From contig MKJV01000078.1 of the NCBI GenBank assembly GCA_001942185.1, positions 1 to 64,000 of the forward strand: 64,000 nucleotides of DNA, read 5' to 3'. This document shows positions 55,770 through 64,000 of the stretch, piece after piece. Every line of letters begins with the position of its first letter. Position 1 is the first letter of the stretch. The notes below the pieces were generated by a model. That model had not been told where the DNA came from, did not search any database, and worked only from the letters and a program-made list of their open reading frames with translations. This stretch comes from Pseudonocardia sp. CNS-004 (lineage in GTDB: Bacteria > Actinomycetota > Actinomycetes > Mycobacteriales > Pseudonocardiaceae). Both the position numbers and the translations under genes were made by a program.

Positions 55770-56446
55770 TCAGCCGGGCAGCAGCAGCGCGGTGAGAGCG
55801 CCGGGTGCGGTGACCATGGCGTCGTGGCCGGACTCCAGCTCCACGGCCGGGTAGCCCAGCCTGCGCGCCCACTCGCCGAACGGGAGCCGGGCGGGCACGC
55901 AGAGCACCGCGCGGCCCGGGATGGCGTCCACCGCGCCGGTGAGGTGCGTGGGATCGGCGAAGGTCCGGCGCGGGTGCGGGGTCAGCTGCGGCTCGAGCCA
56001 GGCGACCTGGTCCGGGTCGGTCACGCCCACCGCCGCCGCCCGCGGCACCGCGATGACCCCGTCGGTCGTTGCCGCATCGACCCACCTCCGGAACGACTCC
56101 GGCGCGAGGCCGTCCATCGACGCGCCGTCGGGGCCCACCCAGGCGTCCACCAGCACGAGCCGCGCGACGCGGCCGGGCTCGCGGTCGGCGGCCTCGCGCA
56201 CGACGAGACCCGAGTAGCTGTGCCCGACCAGCACCACATCGCGCAGGTCGCCGCCGCGCAGCAGCTCCACGACGTCGTCGACGTGCGTACGCAGGCCGAC
56301 GTCGGGCCGCAGCTCCGACGCCCGCTCACCGAGCCCGGTGAGGGTCGTGCCAGCACCTCGTGGCCGGCCGCGCGCAGCGGCCCGGCCACGTCGCGCCAGC
56401 ACCACCCGCCGTGCCACGCGCCGTGCACGAGGACGTACGTCGCCAT
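55770..56446 (-). CDS. Alpha/beta hydrolase (salicylate-esterase-like)
   Basis: About 225 residues. The start TYVLVHGAWHGGWCWRDVAGPL, the cap TLTGLGERASEL and the nucleophile elbow VGHSYSG are those of the methylesterase/HNL-like hydrolase group; the His is in LESGHDAM. One break near 56352 fits a lost base. It is convergent with paaK. Its substrate is not evident; the closeness to paa genes could be accidental. Confidence 0.9.
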
Positions 56447-56565
56447 GGTCTCTCCCCTCGCCCCCGGGAGTATGTCCGGTGACTCCCGCGGGCCGACGAC
56501 GGGAGTGTCCCCGCTGATCGAGCATCCCCCTGCCCACCCGGAACCGGCAGGACGGGAGATCTGCG

Positions 56566-57865
56566 ATGTCACGAGGCCGAGGAGGATCGAGGTGGCGCGT
56601 CGTCGCCGCGGTCGTGGCGGCGAGCGCGCTCGTGAGCGCGTGCGGGGGGAGCCCACGGCCCCCGGCGCCGGTACCGGCGTGGGTCACGGCCACGGCGAAC
56701 CCGCTGACGACCACCGACCCCGCCGGTCCACTGGACGACCTCGCGCCGCTGCGCGACGCGGTCGGCGGCGCCGAGATCGTCGGCCTCGGCGAGTCGGTGC
56801 ACGGTGCGGCGCAGGAGCTCACGCTCAAGCACCGCGTACTGCGGGTGCTCGTCGAGCAGCTGGCTTCCGGAACGTCGCCTGGGAGGAGGACTGGACCACT
56901 GGCCGCCGGATCGACGAGTACCTCACGGGCGGCGCGGGGGATCCGGCGGAGCTGGTGGCCGGGATGAGCCCGCAGTGGCGGTCGCGGGAGGTGGCCGACG
57001 TCCTGCGCTGGCTGCGCGCGTTCAACGACGGCCGCCCCGACAAGGTCCGCTTCACCGGCGTCGAGTACTACCTGACCGGGCCCGACGCCTACGACGACGT
57101 GGCCGCCCACGTCGCCGCGGCCGCGCCGGAGCGGGCGGCTGAGCTGGGCGGGCACCTCGCGGCCGTGCGGCCCGCGACGGACGACGTGTTCGCCCACATC
57201 CAGGCCTACGCGAGCGCTCCGGACCAGGAGCCGTACCTGCGCCACGCCCGTGCGGTGCGCGACCTCGTCGCCGCCGTCCCGCACGCGCCCGGCGACCGCG
57301 ACCACGCGACGGCCGTGCACACCGCCGACCAGATCGTGGCGTTCTACGAGCACTTCGCGCTGCCCGAGCCCGACAGCCACGCGTTCCGGGACGAGCACGC
57401 CGCCGCGAACCTGCGGTGGTGGCACGAGCAGACCGGCGGGAAGACCGCCTACTGGGCGGCGGCCCCGCACACCGCCGACGCTGCGCGGATGCGCATCACA
57501 TCGCCGGACGGCGGCGAGCTCCGGTTCGCCGGCGCCGGGTCGCACCTGCGCGAGCGCTACGGCGCGCGCTACCTGTCGATCGGGTTCACCTTCGAACGGG
57601 GCAGCGTGAGCGGTGGCCCGCAGCCGATCGAGCTGCCGGCACCAGCGGCGGGCTGGTTCGAGCAGCCGTTCGCCCGGTCCGGGCTGGACGCGTTCGTGCT
57701 GGATCTGCGCTCGCCCGCCCCGCCGCCCGTCCGCGAATGGCTCGACGCCCCGCTGACGACGCGCGGCCCCATGGGCCCCGGGTCCACCACCGACGGCGGG
57801 CGGCGTCGGAGTGGTTCGACGTGATCGTGCACTGCCGGCAGGTGACACCCGCGGCACAGCCGTGA
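56566..57865 (+). CDS. Erythromycin-esterase-like lipoprotein
   Basis: About 433 residues. A signal peptide with AALVSAC lipobox precedes the PF05139-like domain: EIVGLGESVHGAAQELTLKHRVLRVLVEQLGFRNVAWEEDW, where Glu and His of GESVH are the expected catalytic residues, and FTGVEYYL then WWHEQTGGKTAYWAAAPHTAD. The family includes macrolide esterases but most members have unknown substrates. Breaks near 56865 and 57800 fit lost bases, and the corrected end is EWFDVIVHCRQ. A lipid-anchored form suggests action outside the membrane. Confidence 0.85.
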
Positions 57866-57877
57866 GCCCGTCCCCGG

Positions 57878-59063
57878 TCACGCACGCGGCGTGACGGCGG
57901 CGTCGTGCTCCGCGTGCGCCCTGCGCAACAGCGCCATCAGCTGCTCCTCCTGGCGGATCTTCGCCCGCTGCTTCTCCGGCAGCCTGCGCAGCTGGGCCTC
58001 CTCGGCGAGCAGCTTGCGGAAGACGTCCTCCCGGACCTCGGGATCGACCTCGCAGGTGAGGTACTCGGTGGCGTGGCGGCGCGCGGCGGACACGAGGTTG
58101 ACCGCCCGGCCTTCGGGCTGGCCAGCGAGGCGATCACGGTGACGACCAGCACCCCGATGATGACGACGAGCGAGGCGCCGGTGCCGATCTCGACGACGTT
58201 CACGTGCTCCCCGTCGTTGATGAACGGGACGTTGTTCTCGTGCAGCGCGTGCAGGATCAGCTTCACACCGATGAAGGCGAGGATGGCCGCCAGGCCGTAG
58301 GAGAGGTAGACGAGCCGGTCGAGCAGGCCGTCGAGCAGGAAGTACAGCTGGCGCAGCCCGAGCAGGGAGAACGCGGTGGCCGTGAACACCACGAACACGT
58401 TCTGCGTCAGGCCGAAGATCGCGGGGATGGAGTCGAGCGCGAACATGATGTCGGTGCCGCCGATGGCCACCATGACCAGCAGCATCGGCGTCATGACCCG
58501 CTTGCCGTCGTGGATCGTGAAGAGCCTGTCGCCGTCGTACTCCTCGGATGTCCGGAAGAGCGCCCTGGCCAGCCGCACCATGATGTTGTCCGGTGACCGG
58601 CTCTCCGAGTCACTGGGCTTGAGGATGTTGCCTGCTGTGATCAGCAGCACGAGCCCGAACAGGTAGAACACCCACGCGAACGTGTTGATCAGCGCGGCGC
58701 CCAGGAGGATGAAGCCGGTGCGGGCGATCAGGGAGAACACGATGCCGAACAGCAGCACCTTCTGCTGGTCCGCCCGGGGCACCCGGAAGCTCGTCATGAT
58801 CACGAGGAAGACGAACAGGTTGTCGACCGACAGCGCCTTCTCGGTCAGGTAGCCCGCGAAGTACTCCGCCCCCATGGCCGGGCCGCCGAGGATCAGCACG
58901 CCGACGCCGAACAGGACCGCGATCCCGACGTAGAGCGCCGACCACACCGCGGCTTCCGACATCGTCGGACGTGCGCCTTGCGCACGTGGAAGAAGTAGTC
59001 GAAGGCGAGCAGACCCACGATCCCGATGATCGTGAGCCACCACGTCAGGGCCGATACGTCCAT
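57878..59063 (-). CDS. TerC-family integral membrane protein
   Basis: About 395 residues with seven to nine membrane segments. The conserved acidic membrane motifs KALSVDNLFVFLVI and GGTDIMFALDSIPAIFG mark TerC/Alx proteins, which are linked to metal (manganese, tellurium) export or metal loading of secreted proteins. After the membrane core there is an unusually long charged tail of about 70 residues (AARRHATEYLTCEVDPEVRE, EKQRAKIRQEEQ). Breaks near 58970 and 58110 fit lost bases; ATG 59063 begins MDVSALTWWLTIIGIVGLLA. Confidence 0.9.
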
Positions 59064-59135
59064 CCAGACTCCCGGTTCGGGCCGACCAGAGCGCCCACCC
59101 TACGGCGACCCGGGAATCCCGCACCGCACCTGCGC

Positions 59136-60022
59136 TCAGCACGGCCGGATGGTGTGGCGAACGCCCGTGAGGAGCTCGGAACGTTCCCAGAGCTCGGCAG
59201 CGACCGCGGGGTCGCGCGACCTGCGGCTCGTGCGCACCGGCGTCGGATGGCCGCCCCGCTGCAGGAACCCGTCCGGCCCGACGCACTCACCACCCGCGAC
59301 ACCGGGCGCCGTCGCCGCGTGGAGCAGCGGCAGCACGCCCATCTCCGGGCTCTGCGCGGATCCGCCCGCGAGGATCCGGCCCTGCAGCGACGTGTCGCGG
59401 CGCTGCCCCTCGGTGGCGGCGACGCCGGGGTGGGCCGCCACCGAGATCGTCCGTCTGCCCGCCGCGGACATCCGCCGCTGCAGCTCGAAGGCGAACAGCA
59501 GGTTGGCGAGCTTGGACTGCGCGTAGGCGAGCCACCGCTGGTAGCGCCGGTGTTCCCAGTTCAGGTCGTCGTGGATCCGGCCCAGCACGTGCAGGCCGCT
59601 GGAGACGGTGACGACCCGGTCGCGCACGGGGTCGGCCAGCAGCCTGTCAGCGCGAACGGCCCGAGGTGGTTGGTGCCGATGTGCCGCTCGAACCCGTCGG
59701 CCGTCCGGCCGAGGGGCACGCCCATCACCCCGGCGTTGTTGACCAGCACGTCGAGCTCGCCCGGCAGATCGTCGGCGAACGCCCGCACCGACGACAGGTC
59801 CGCCAGATCGAGCCGGCGCACCTCGGTCTGGCCGGGGATCGTGGCCGCCGCCGCGTGCCCGGCGGCCGGGTCCCGGCACGCCATGATCACTCGCGCTCCG
59901 GCGCCGGCGAGCACCCGGGCCGCGTGCCGGCCGAGCCCGCTGTTCGCGCCCGTGACGACCACCGTGCGCCCGTGCTGGCGGGGGACGTCCGCCGCGGTCC
60001 ACCTCGTCCCGGTGCGAGTCAT
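59136..60022 (-). CDS. Short-chain dehydrogenase/reductase
   Basis: About 295 residues. Cofactor motif TGANSGLGRHAARVLA, NNAG at LDVLVNNAGVMGVP, catalytic Ser in VTVSSGLHVLG and Y-x3-K in LAYAQSKLANLL. It resembles the retinol-dehydrogenase/WWOX-like SDR group common in actinobacteria. The break near 59645 fits one lost base. Divergent from an AraC-type gene that probably regulates it. Confidence 0.92.
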
Positions 60023-60104
60023 GTTCCCAGTGAATCCGCGGCCGGCGAGACGTTCCATGTTCGGCGGGCGCGGCCGCATGTCCGAGCGTCTACGCTCCGG
60101 CGGC

Positions 60105-61089
60105 GTGGACGCTCTCGCCGACCTGCTCGACGGGGTACGGGCCCGCTCGGCGGCGTTCTGCCAGGTCGTCCTGGATCCGCCGTGGGCGATGCGCATCGCG
60201 GACGGGGCGCCGCTCGCCCTCGCCATCCCCCTGCGCGGGCACGCCTGGCTGGTGCCCGGGGACGTCGATCCCGTGCTGATCCGCACCGGCGACGTCGCCG
60301 TGATCAAGGGTCCACGGCACTACGTCGTGGCCGACGACCCCGGCACCCGCCCGACCACCGTCGTCCGCCCCGGCAACCGGCTCATGACGCTCGACGGCGT
60401 CGACATCACCGCCGACCAGCGCCTCAGCCCGTTCACCAGCGCGCTCGGTCCGCAGCCCGGCGACGTGCCGGACGGGGCGGCGATCATCGCCAGCGGCACC
60501 TACCAGGTCACCGGCGACGTCAGCGGCCGGCTGCTCGCGGCGCTGCCCCGCGTCGCCGCGCTGCCCCGCGAGCAGGCCCGCTCCCCGATCACGGATCTGC
60601 TCGCCGCCGAGGTCACCCGCAGCGAGCCGGGTCAGCAGGTGGTGCTCGACCGGCTGCTCGACCTCGCGCTCATCGCCACCCTGCGCGCCTGGTTCGCCCG
60701 GCCGGAGGCCGACGCGCCCGGGTGGTACCTCGCCCACGGCGACCCGCTCGTCGGCCCGGCCCTGCGCATGATCCACGACGACCCGGCGCGGCCATGGACC
60801 GTGGCGGCGCTCGCGGCCGCCGCCGGGGCGTCGCGGGCCGCGCTGGCCCGCCGGTTCACCGCGCTCGTCGGCAGCCGCCGATGACCTACCTCACCCACTG
60901 GCGCCTCGACCGCGCCGCCGACCTGCTCCGCGACACCGACGCCACCGTCGAGTCGATCGCCCACCAGGTCGCTACGCCAACGCCTTCGCCCTCACCGTGG
61001 CGTTCAAACGGGTGCGCGGCACGACGCCGCGCCGCCACCGCACCGGCTCCCCGGCTCGCGCTACCGGAGGAGCGCCGGGGACCATATAG
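60105..61089 (+). CDS. AraC-family regulator with N-terminal cupin
   Basis: About 328 residues. The cupin_6 N-terminal domain begins VDALADLLDGVRARSAAFCQ and includes RTGDVAVIKGPRHYVVADDP. The C-terminal AraC helix-turn-helix pair is PWTVAALAAAAGASRAALARRFTALVG and DATVESIAHQVGYANAFALTVAFKRVRGTTP. Breaks near 60875 and 60968 fit lost bases. GTG 60105 is preferred, with TACGCT at 60091 as a possible -10; ATG 60078 is an alternative. It lies opposite the SDR gene, its likely target. Confidence 0.9.
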
Positions 61090-61098
61090 TGCCGTCCT

Positions 61099-61938
61099 GT
61101 GCGAGCACAGATGCAAGCAGCGGTCGTGGCAGCCGTCCTGCTGGTGCTCACGGCGTGCGGGGCACCGGCCGCCGGGTCGTCGGCGGAACGGTCGCTGATC
61201 CTCGCCACGACGACGAGCACCCAGGACTCCGGCCTGCTCGACGAACTGCTCCCGGCGTTCACCGCCGCCACCGGGTGGGCCGTGAAGCCGGTCGCGGTGG
61301 GCAGCGGGCAGGCGATCGAGATGGGCCGCCGCGGCGAGGCCGACGTGGTGCTGGTGCACTCCCCCGCCGCTGAGGAGGAGTACGTCGCCGAGGGCACCGC
61401 GGGCAGGCGCCTGCTGGTCATGCACAACGACTTCGTGCTGCTCGGGCCGGAGGCCGACCCGGCAGGGGTCCGCGGAGCGCGCGTCGACGAGGCCATGCGG
61501 AGGATCGCGGGCACAGGCGCGGTGTTCGTGTCCCGCGGCGACGACTCCGGCACCCACGCCCGGGAGAAGTCGCTGTGGGAGCAGGCCGGCGTGACCCCGG
61601 GTGCGCCCTGGTACCAGGAGACCGGGCAAGGCATGGGGGCCACGCTGCGGGTGGCCGCGGAGAAGGCCGGGTACACGCTGTCGGACCGCGCGACCCACCT
61701 CGCCCAGCCCGACGGGCTCGCGCTGCTCGTCGAGGGTGACCCCGGTCTGCTGAACGTGTACCACGTGATCGAGGTGACCACGCGCGCGGGCGAGCGGGTG
61801 CAGCCCGAGGCGGCGGCCGCCTTCGCCGACTGGATCACGGGGCCGGACGCGCAGCGGCTCATCGGCGAGTTCGGCAGTGCGCGGTACGGGCAGCCGCTGT
61901 TCGTGCCGGATGCGGGCAAGCCGGACCCCACCGGCTGA
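61099..61938 (+). CDS. tupA: Tungstate-binding lipoprotein TupA
   Basis: An intact 279-residue protein. LVLTACGAPA is the lipobox. The TupA signature SLILATTTSTQDSGLLDELLPAF follows, then VGSGQAIEMGRRGEADVVLVHSP and SRGDDSGTHAREKSLW, whose Ser/Thr/Arg side chains bind the oxyanion. It captures tungstate (or molybdate) outside the membrane. GTG 61099 or ATG 61111 is the start. Followed directly by tupB and tupC. Confidence 0.95.
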   Translation: MRAQMQAAVVAAVLLVLTACGAPAAGSSAERSLILATTTSTQDSGLLDELLPAFTAATGWAVKPVAVGSGQAIEMGRRGEADVVLVHSPAAEEEYVAEGTAGRRLLVMHNDFVLLGPEADPAGVRGARVDEAMRRIAGTGAVFVSRGDDSGTHAREKSLWEQAGVTPGAPWYQETGQGMGATLRVAAEKAGYTLSDRATHLAQPDGLALLVEGDPGLLNVYHVIEVTTRAGERVQPEAAAAFADWITGPDAQRLIGEFGSARYGQPLFVPDAGKPDPTG

Positions 61939-62630
61939 TGGACGTCCTGCTCGACGGCCTGACGCAGGCGCTGTCGCTGTTGTTCTCCGGCGACCGGGAG
62001 ACCTGGGCGATCACCCTGCTCACGCTGCGCGTCTCACTCGCCGCCACGGCCGTCGCGGCGCTGGTCGGGGTGCCGCTCGGCGCGGCGATCGCGCTCGGCG
62101 CCTTCCCCGGGAGGCGGCTGCTGCTCGCCGCCGCGAACACCGGGATGGGGCTGCCGCCAGTGGTGGTCGGGCTCGTCGTCACGGTGCTGCTGTGGCGCAG
62201 CGGGCCGCTCGGGGGGTTCGGACTGCTGTACACGCCCACCGCGATGGTGGTGGCGCAGGCGGTGATCGCGACGCCGGTGGTCGTGGCGCTCGTGGCGGCG
62301 GCGCTCCAGCAGGTCGACCCGGAGTTCCTGGTGCAGATGCAGGGGCTCGGCGCCACCCGGGTGCGGGCGCTGCTCGCGCTCGGGGCCGAGGCGCGGCTGC
62401 CGCTGCTGGCCGCGGCGATGGCGGCGTTCGGGGCGGTGGTCAGCGAGGTCGGCGCGGCGCAGATGGTGGGCGGCAACATCGCGGGGCAGACGCGGGTGCT
62501 CACCACCGCGGCGGTGCTCGCCACCAGCCGCGGCGAGTTCGGGCTCGCGATCGCGTTCGGGCTGGTGCTGCTGCTGCTCGCGTTCGCGGTGAACCTGGTC
62601 GTGACGCTCGCCGGGCAGCGCCCTCGGTGA
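61938..62630 (+). CDS. tupB: Tungstate ABC permease TupB
   Basis: An intact 230-residue protein with five or six membrane segments. The EAA loop reads QVDPEFLVQMQGLGATRVRALLALGAEARLPLL and the conserved SEVGAAQMVGGNIAGQTRVLTTA region is typical of TupB. Its ATG overlaps the tupA stop by one base (TGATG), and its stop overlaps the GTG that starts tupC. Confidence 0.95.
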   Translation: MDVLLDGLTQALSLLFSGDRETWAITLLTLRVSLAATAVAALVGVPLGAAIALGAFPGRRLLLAAANTGMGLPPVVVGLVVTVLLWRSGPLGGFGLLYTPTAMVVAQAVIATPVVVALVAAALQQVDPEFLVQMQGLGATRVRALLALGAEARLPLLAAAMAAFGAVVSEVGAAQMVGGNIAGQTRVLTTAAVLATSRGEFGLAIAFGLVLLLLAFAVNLVVTLAGQRPR

Positions 62631-62686
62631 CGTCGCGGTCGGTGACATCGCGGTCGGTGACATCGCGGTCGGTGACGTCCCGGATC
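62627..62686 (+). repeat. Four tandem 15-base repeats at the tupC start
   Basis: Units GTGACGTCGCGGTCG, GTGACATCGCGGTCG (twice) and a diverged GTGACGTCCCGGATC follow one another without spacing. Being 15 bases, they keep the frame and encode V-T-S-R-S repeats. Each unit begins with GTG, so each offers a start codon in frame. Copy number could vary by slippage without breaking the gene. Confidence 0.92.
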
Positions 62687-63658
62687 GGCTGCCGGGACCT
62701 GCGGGTGAGCGCCCACGGCCGGGAGCTGCTGCAGGTGCCGGAGCTCGACGTCGCCGCGGGCGAGGTGCTCGCCGTGCTCGGACCGAACGGCGCCGGGAAG
62801 TCCACGTTGCTGCGCGCGCTCGGCCACCTCGGCGGCCTGCACCGCGGCGGCGACGTGCTGCTCGACGGGCGGCCCGCCGGATCGCGGGACCTGCGGTCCG
62901 CGGTCGCCGCGGTGCTGCAGCGGCCCATCCTGCGCCACGGCACGGTGGCGGCGAACGCGGCGACCGGCCTGCAGCTGCGCGGGGTCGGGCGCGGCGAGGC
63001 CCGGCGTCGATCGGCACCGTGGCTGGACGCGCTGGGTGTCGGGCACCTCGCGACCCGCCCCGCGCGCACGCTGTCGGGGGGCGAGGCGCAGCGGGTGGCG
63101 ATCGCCCGTGCGCTCGCCGTCTCGCCGCGGGTGCTGCTGCTCGACGAGCCGTTCGCCGGCCTGGACGCCACCACCCGCGCCGACCTGCTCGCCGACCTGC
63201 GTGTCGTGCTCGACGGGCTGGACACCGCTACCGTGCTGGTCACGCACGACCGGGACGAGGCGGTCGCGCTCGCCGGGCGCACCGCGCTGCTCGTCGCGGG
63301 CCGGATCCGGCAGCTGGGGGCCACCGAGCGGGTCCTGGACCGGCCCGTCGACGTCGACTGCGCCCGGCTCGTCGGGTTCACCAACGTGCTGCCGCCCGCC
63401 GTCACCGGCCGCCCCGACGTGTGCGTGGCGCGCCCCGAACACTGCTCGGCGGTGAACGGGCGGCCCGCCGGGCTGCGGATCCCCGGCACCGTGCGGCGCG
63501 TCGTGCCGCTGGGCGGCGGCACCCGCGTGGACGTGGACACGGCCGCAGGCACGCTGGCCTGCCTGGCCCCCGGCTCCGACGCGCCGCCGCCGGGGCACGC
63601 CGCGGTGGTGACGGTGGCCGATCAGCACCTGCGCCGCGTGTGCGAGCCGGCCCGGTAG
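62627..63658 (+). CDS. tupC: Tungstate ABC ATPase TupC
   Basis: An intact 343-residue ATPase from the first GTG. Walker A GPNGAGKST, ABC signature LSGGEAQRVAIARALA, Walker B LLLDEPFAGLD and switch VTHDRDEA are present. The C-terminal extension (VCVARPEHCSAVNGRPAG, VVPLGGGTRVDVDTAAG) resembles a TOBE-type regulatory domain. The first 15-20 residues come from the 15-base tandem repeat and are not conserved in ABC ATPases, so the functional start may be any of four GTG codons. Confidence 0.94.
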   Translation: MTSRSVTSRSVTSRSVTSRIGCRDLRVSAHGRELLQVPELDVAAGEVLAVLGPNGAGKSTLLRALGHLGGLHRGGDVLLDGRPAGSRDLRSAVAAVLQRPILRHGTVAANAATGLQLRGVGRGEARRRSAPWLDALGVGHLATRPARTLSGGEAQRVAIARALAVSPRVLLLDEPFAGLDATTRADLLADLRVVLDGLDTATVLVTHDRDEAVALAGRTALLVAGRIRQLGATERVLDRPVDVDCARLVGFTNVLPPAVTGRPDVCVARPEHCSAVNGRPAGLRIPGTVRRVVPLGGGTRVDVDTAAGTLACLAPGSDAPPPGHAAVVTVADQHLRRVCEPAR

Positions 63659-63696
63659 CCCATGGGGCGACCGCGCCCTGCGACTAGCATCGGGAC

Positions 63697-64000
63697 GTGA
63701 TCGGGCTCGCAGATGCCGCAGGTGTCGTCCTCGCAGGCGGCCGTTCCTCTCGGATGGGCCGACCCAAGGCGGCCCTCGAGTGGCACGGCTCCACGCTGCT
63801 GCACCGCACCAGCGCCCTGCTCGCCCGTACCGTCGGCGGGCCCGTGCTGGTCGTCGCCGCGCCGGGCCAGGAACTGCCGGAGCTGCCGGCCGCGGTCGAG
63901 GTGGTGGCCGACCCCGTCGAAGGGATGGGCCCGATGCGCGGGCTCGCCACGGGCCTGGCCGCGCTCGAGGGGCGCGCGGCCGCGGCCTTCGTGTGCTCCA
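63697..64000 (+). CDS. mobA: Molybdenum cofactor guanylyltransferase MobA, 5' part
   Basis: An open frame from GTG 63697 to the window edge, 101 codons. The nucleotidyltransferase signature AGVVLAGGRSSRMGRPKAAL is diagnostic of MobA/MobA-like GTP transferases, and VVADPVEGMGPMRGLATGLAAL is the second conserved block. It attaches GMP to molybdopterin. Its place 38 bases after the tungstate transporter fits use of the imported oxyanion for Mo/W cofactors. Confidence 0.92.
   Translation, partial: MIGLADAAGVVLAGGRSSRMGRPKAALEWHGSTLLHRTSALLARTVGGPVLVVAAPGQELPELPAAVEVVADPVEGMGPMRGLATGLAALEGRAAAAFVCS

Noticed and set aside
55764..57824. 686-codon plus-strand frame as one protein
   Set aside because: Its first half is antisense to the alpha/beta hydrolase at 55770-56446; only the later part belongs to the erythromycin-esterase-like gene.
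55770..57881. 703-codon minus-strand frame as one protein
   Set aside because: Only its C-terminal part is the alpha/beta hydrolase; the rest is antisense to the esterase-like lipoprotein.
1..64000. tRNA, rRNA, riboswitch, prophage or integrase genes
   Set aside because: I saw no cloverleaf with a CCA end, no rRNA sequence, no recognisable aptamer and no phage or integrase motif. I could not run covariance models, so a missed small RNA remains possible.

Overview
The window is very GC-rich throughout, uses GTG starts freely, and packs genes with GTGA, ATGA and TGATG stop/start overlaps. Together with an XRE-DUF5753/DUF397 pair, a DUF574-type SAM methyltransferase and a PaaR-type TetR regulator, this points to a high-GC actinomycete, probably Pseudonocardiaceae. 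That placement is inference from gene content. Most long genes are broken into two or more frames although both halves match one family. Nearly all breaks behave as the loss of one base, many in G/C-rich runs, and restoring the bases gives normal family lengths. I therefore annotate these as single genes with probable sequence errors. Only one locus, the APC permease remnant at 9011-9383, looks genuinely decayed.

Layout. 1-2581: the end of a superoxide dismutase gene, palindromic repeats, and a Clp-type AAA+ ATPase without an N-domain. 2599-9383: a LacI regulator divergent from a TRAP transporter, shikimate/quinate dehydrogenase and phosphotriesterase-family operon, ending in the permease remnant. 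9404-14325: an oxidoreductase/hydrolase operon with its TetR regulator, a LURP-one-like gene, and the XRE/DUF397 pair. 14447-21261: a sugar ABC transporter divergent from a Gfo/Idh/MocA oxidoreductase and uronate isomerase. 21264-22380: an AbiEi/DUF559-like gene between two copies of a 70-base palindrome. 22500-31782: a flavoprotein, prolyl aminopeptidase, fructuronate reductase with its LacI regulator, GMC oxidoreductase, two small genes, a sugar isomerase and a stress protein. 31840-32634: a methyltransferase. 32796-44197: an RpiR regulator, oligopeptide-type ABC transporter, MurQ, AnmK, serine hydrolase and a two-component system. 44692-46398: small membrane and unknown genes and a TetR. 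46407-55750: phenylacetate degradation (paaE, D, C, B, A; tetR-paaG; paaZ-paaK). 55770-61089: hydrolase, erythromycin-esterase-like lipoprotein, TerC, SDR and AraC. 61099-64000: a tungstate ABC transporter and the start of mobA.

How the parts connect. A 16-base LacI-type palindrome upstream of the lacI at 27462 (27492-27507) recurs with the same arms in the divergent promoter of the sugar ABC/uronate isomerase locus (18451-18466), so the two blocks probably form one hexuronate regulon. The RpiR-ABC-MurQ-AnmK-serine hydrolase block reads as uptake and recycling of cell-wall sugars or muropeptides. Three PaaR-like boxes mark the three phenylacetate transcription units.

The most unusual layer is a dense set of palindromic repeat families: 70-72-base palindromes in three copies, 23-base hairpin doublets with a 30-base period on both sides of murQ-anmK, a 20-base-arm hairpin inside the paaD reading frame, 64-base and 49-base tandem elements, and a 25-codon linker between dctQ and dctM. 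Several sit at operon junctions and appear to be translated.
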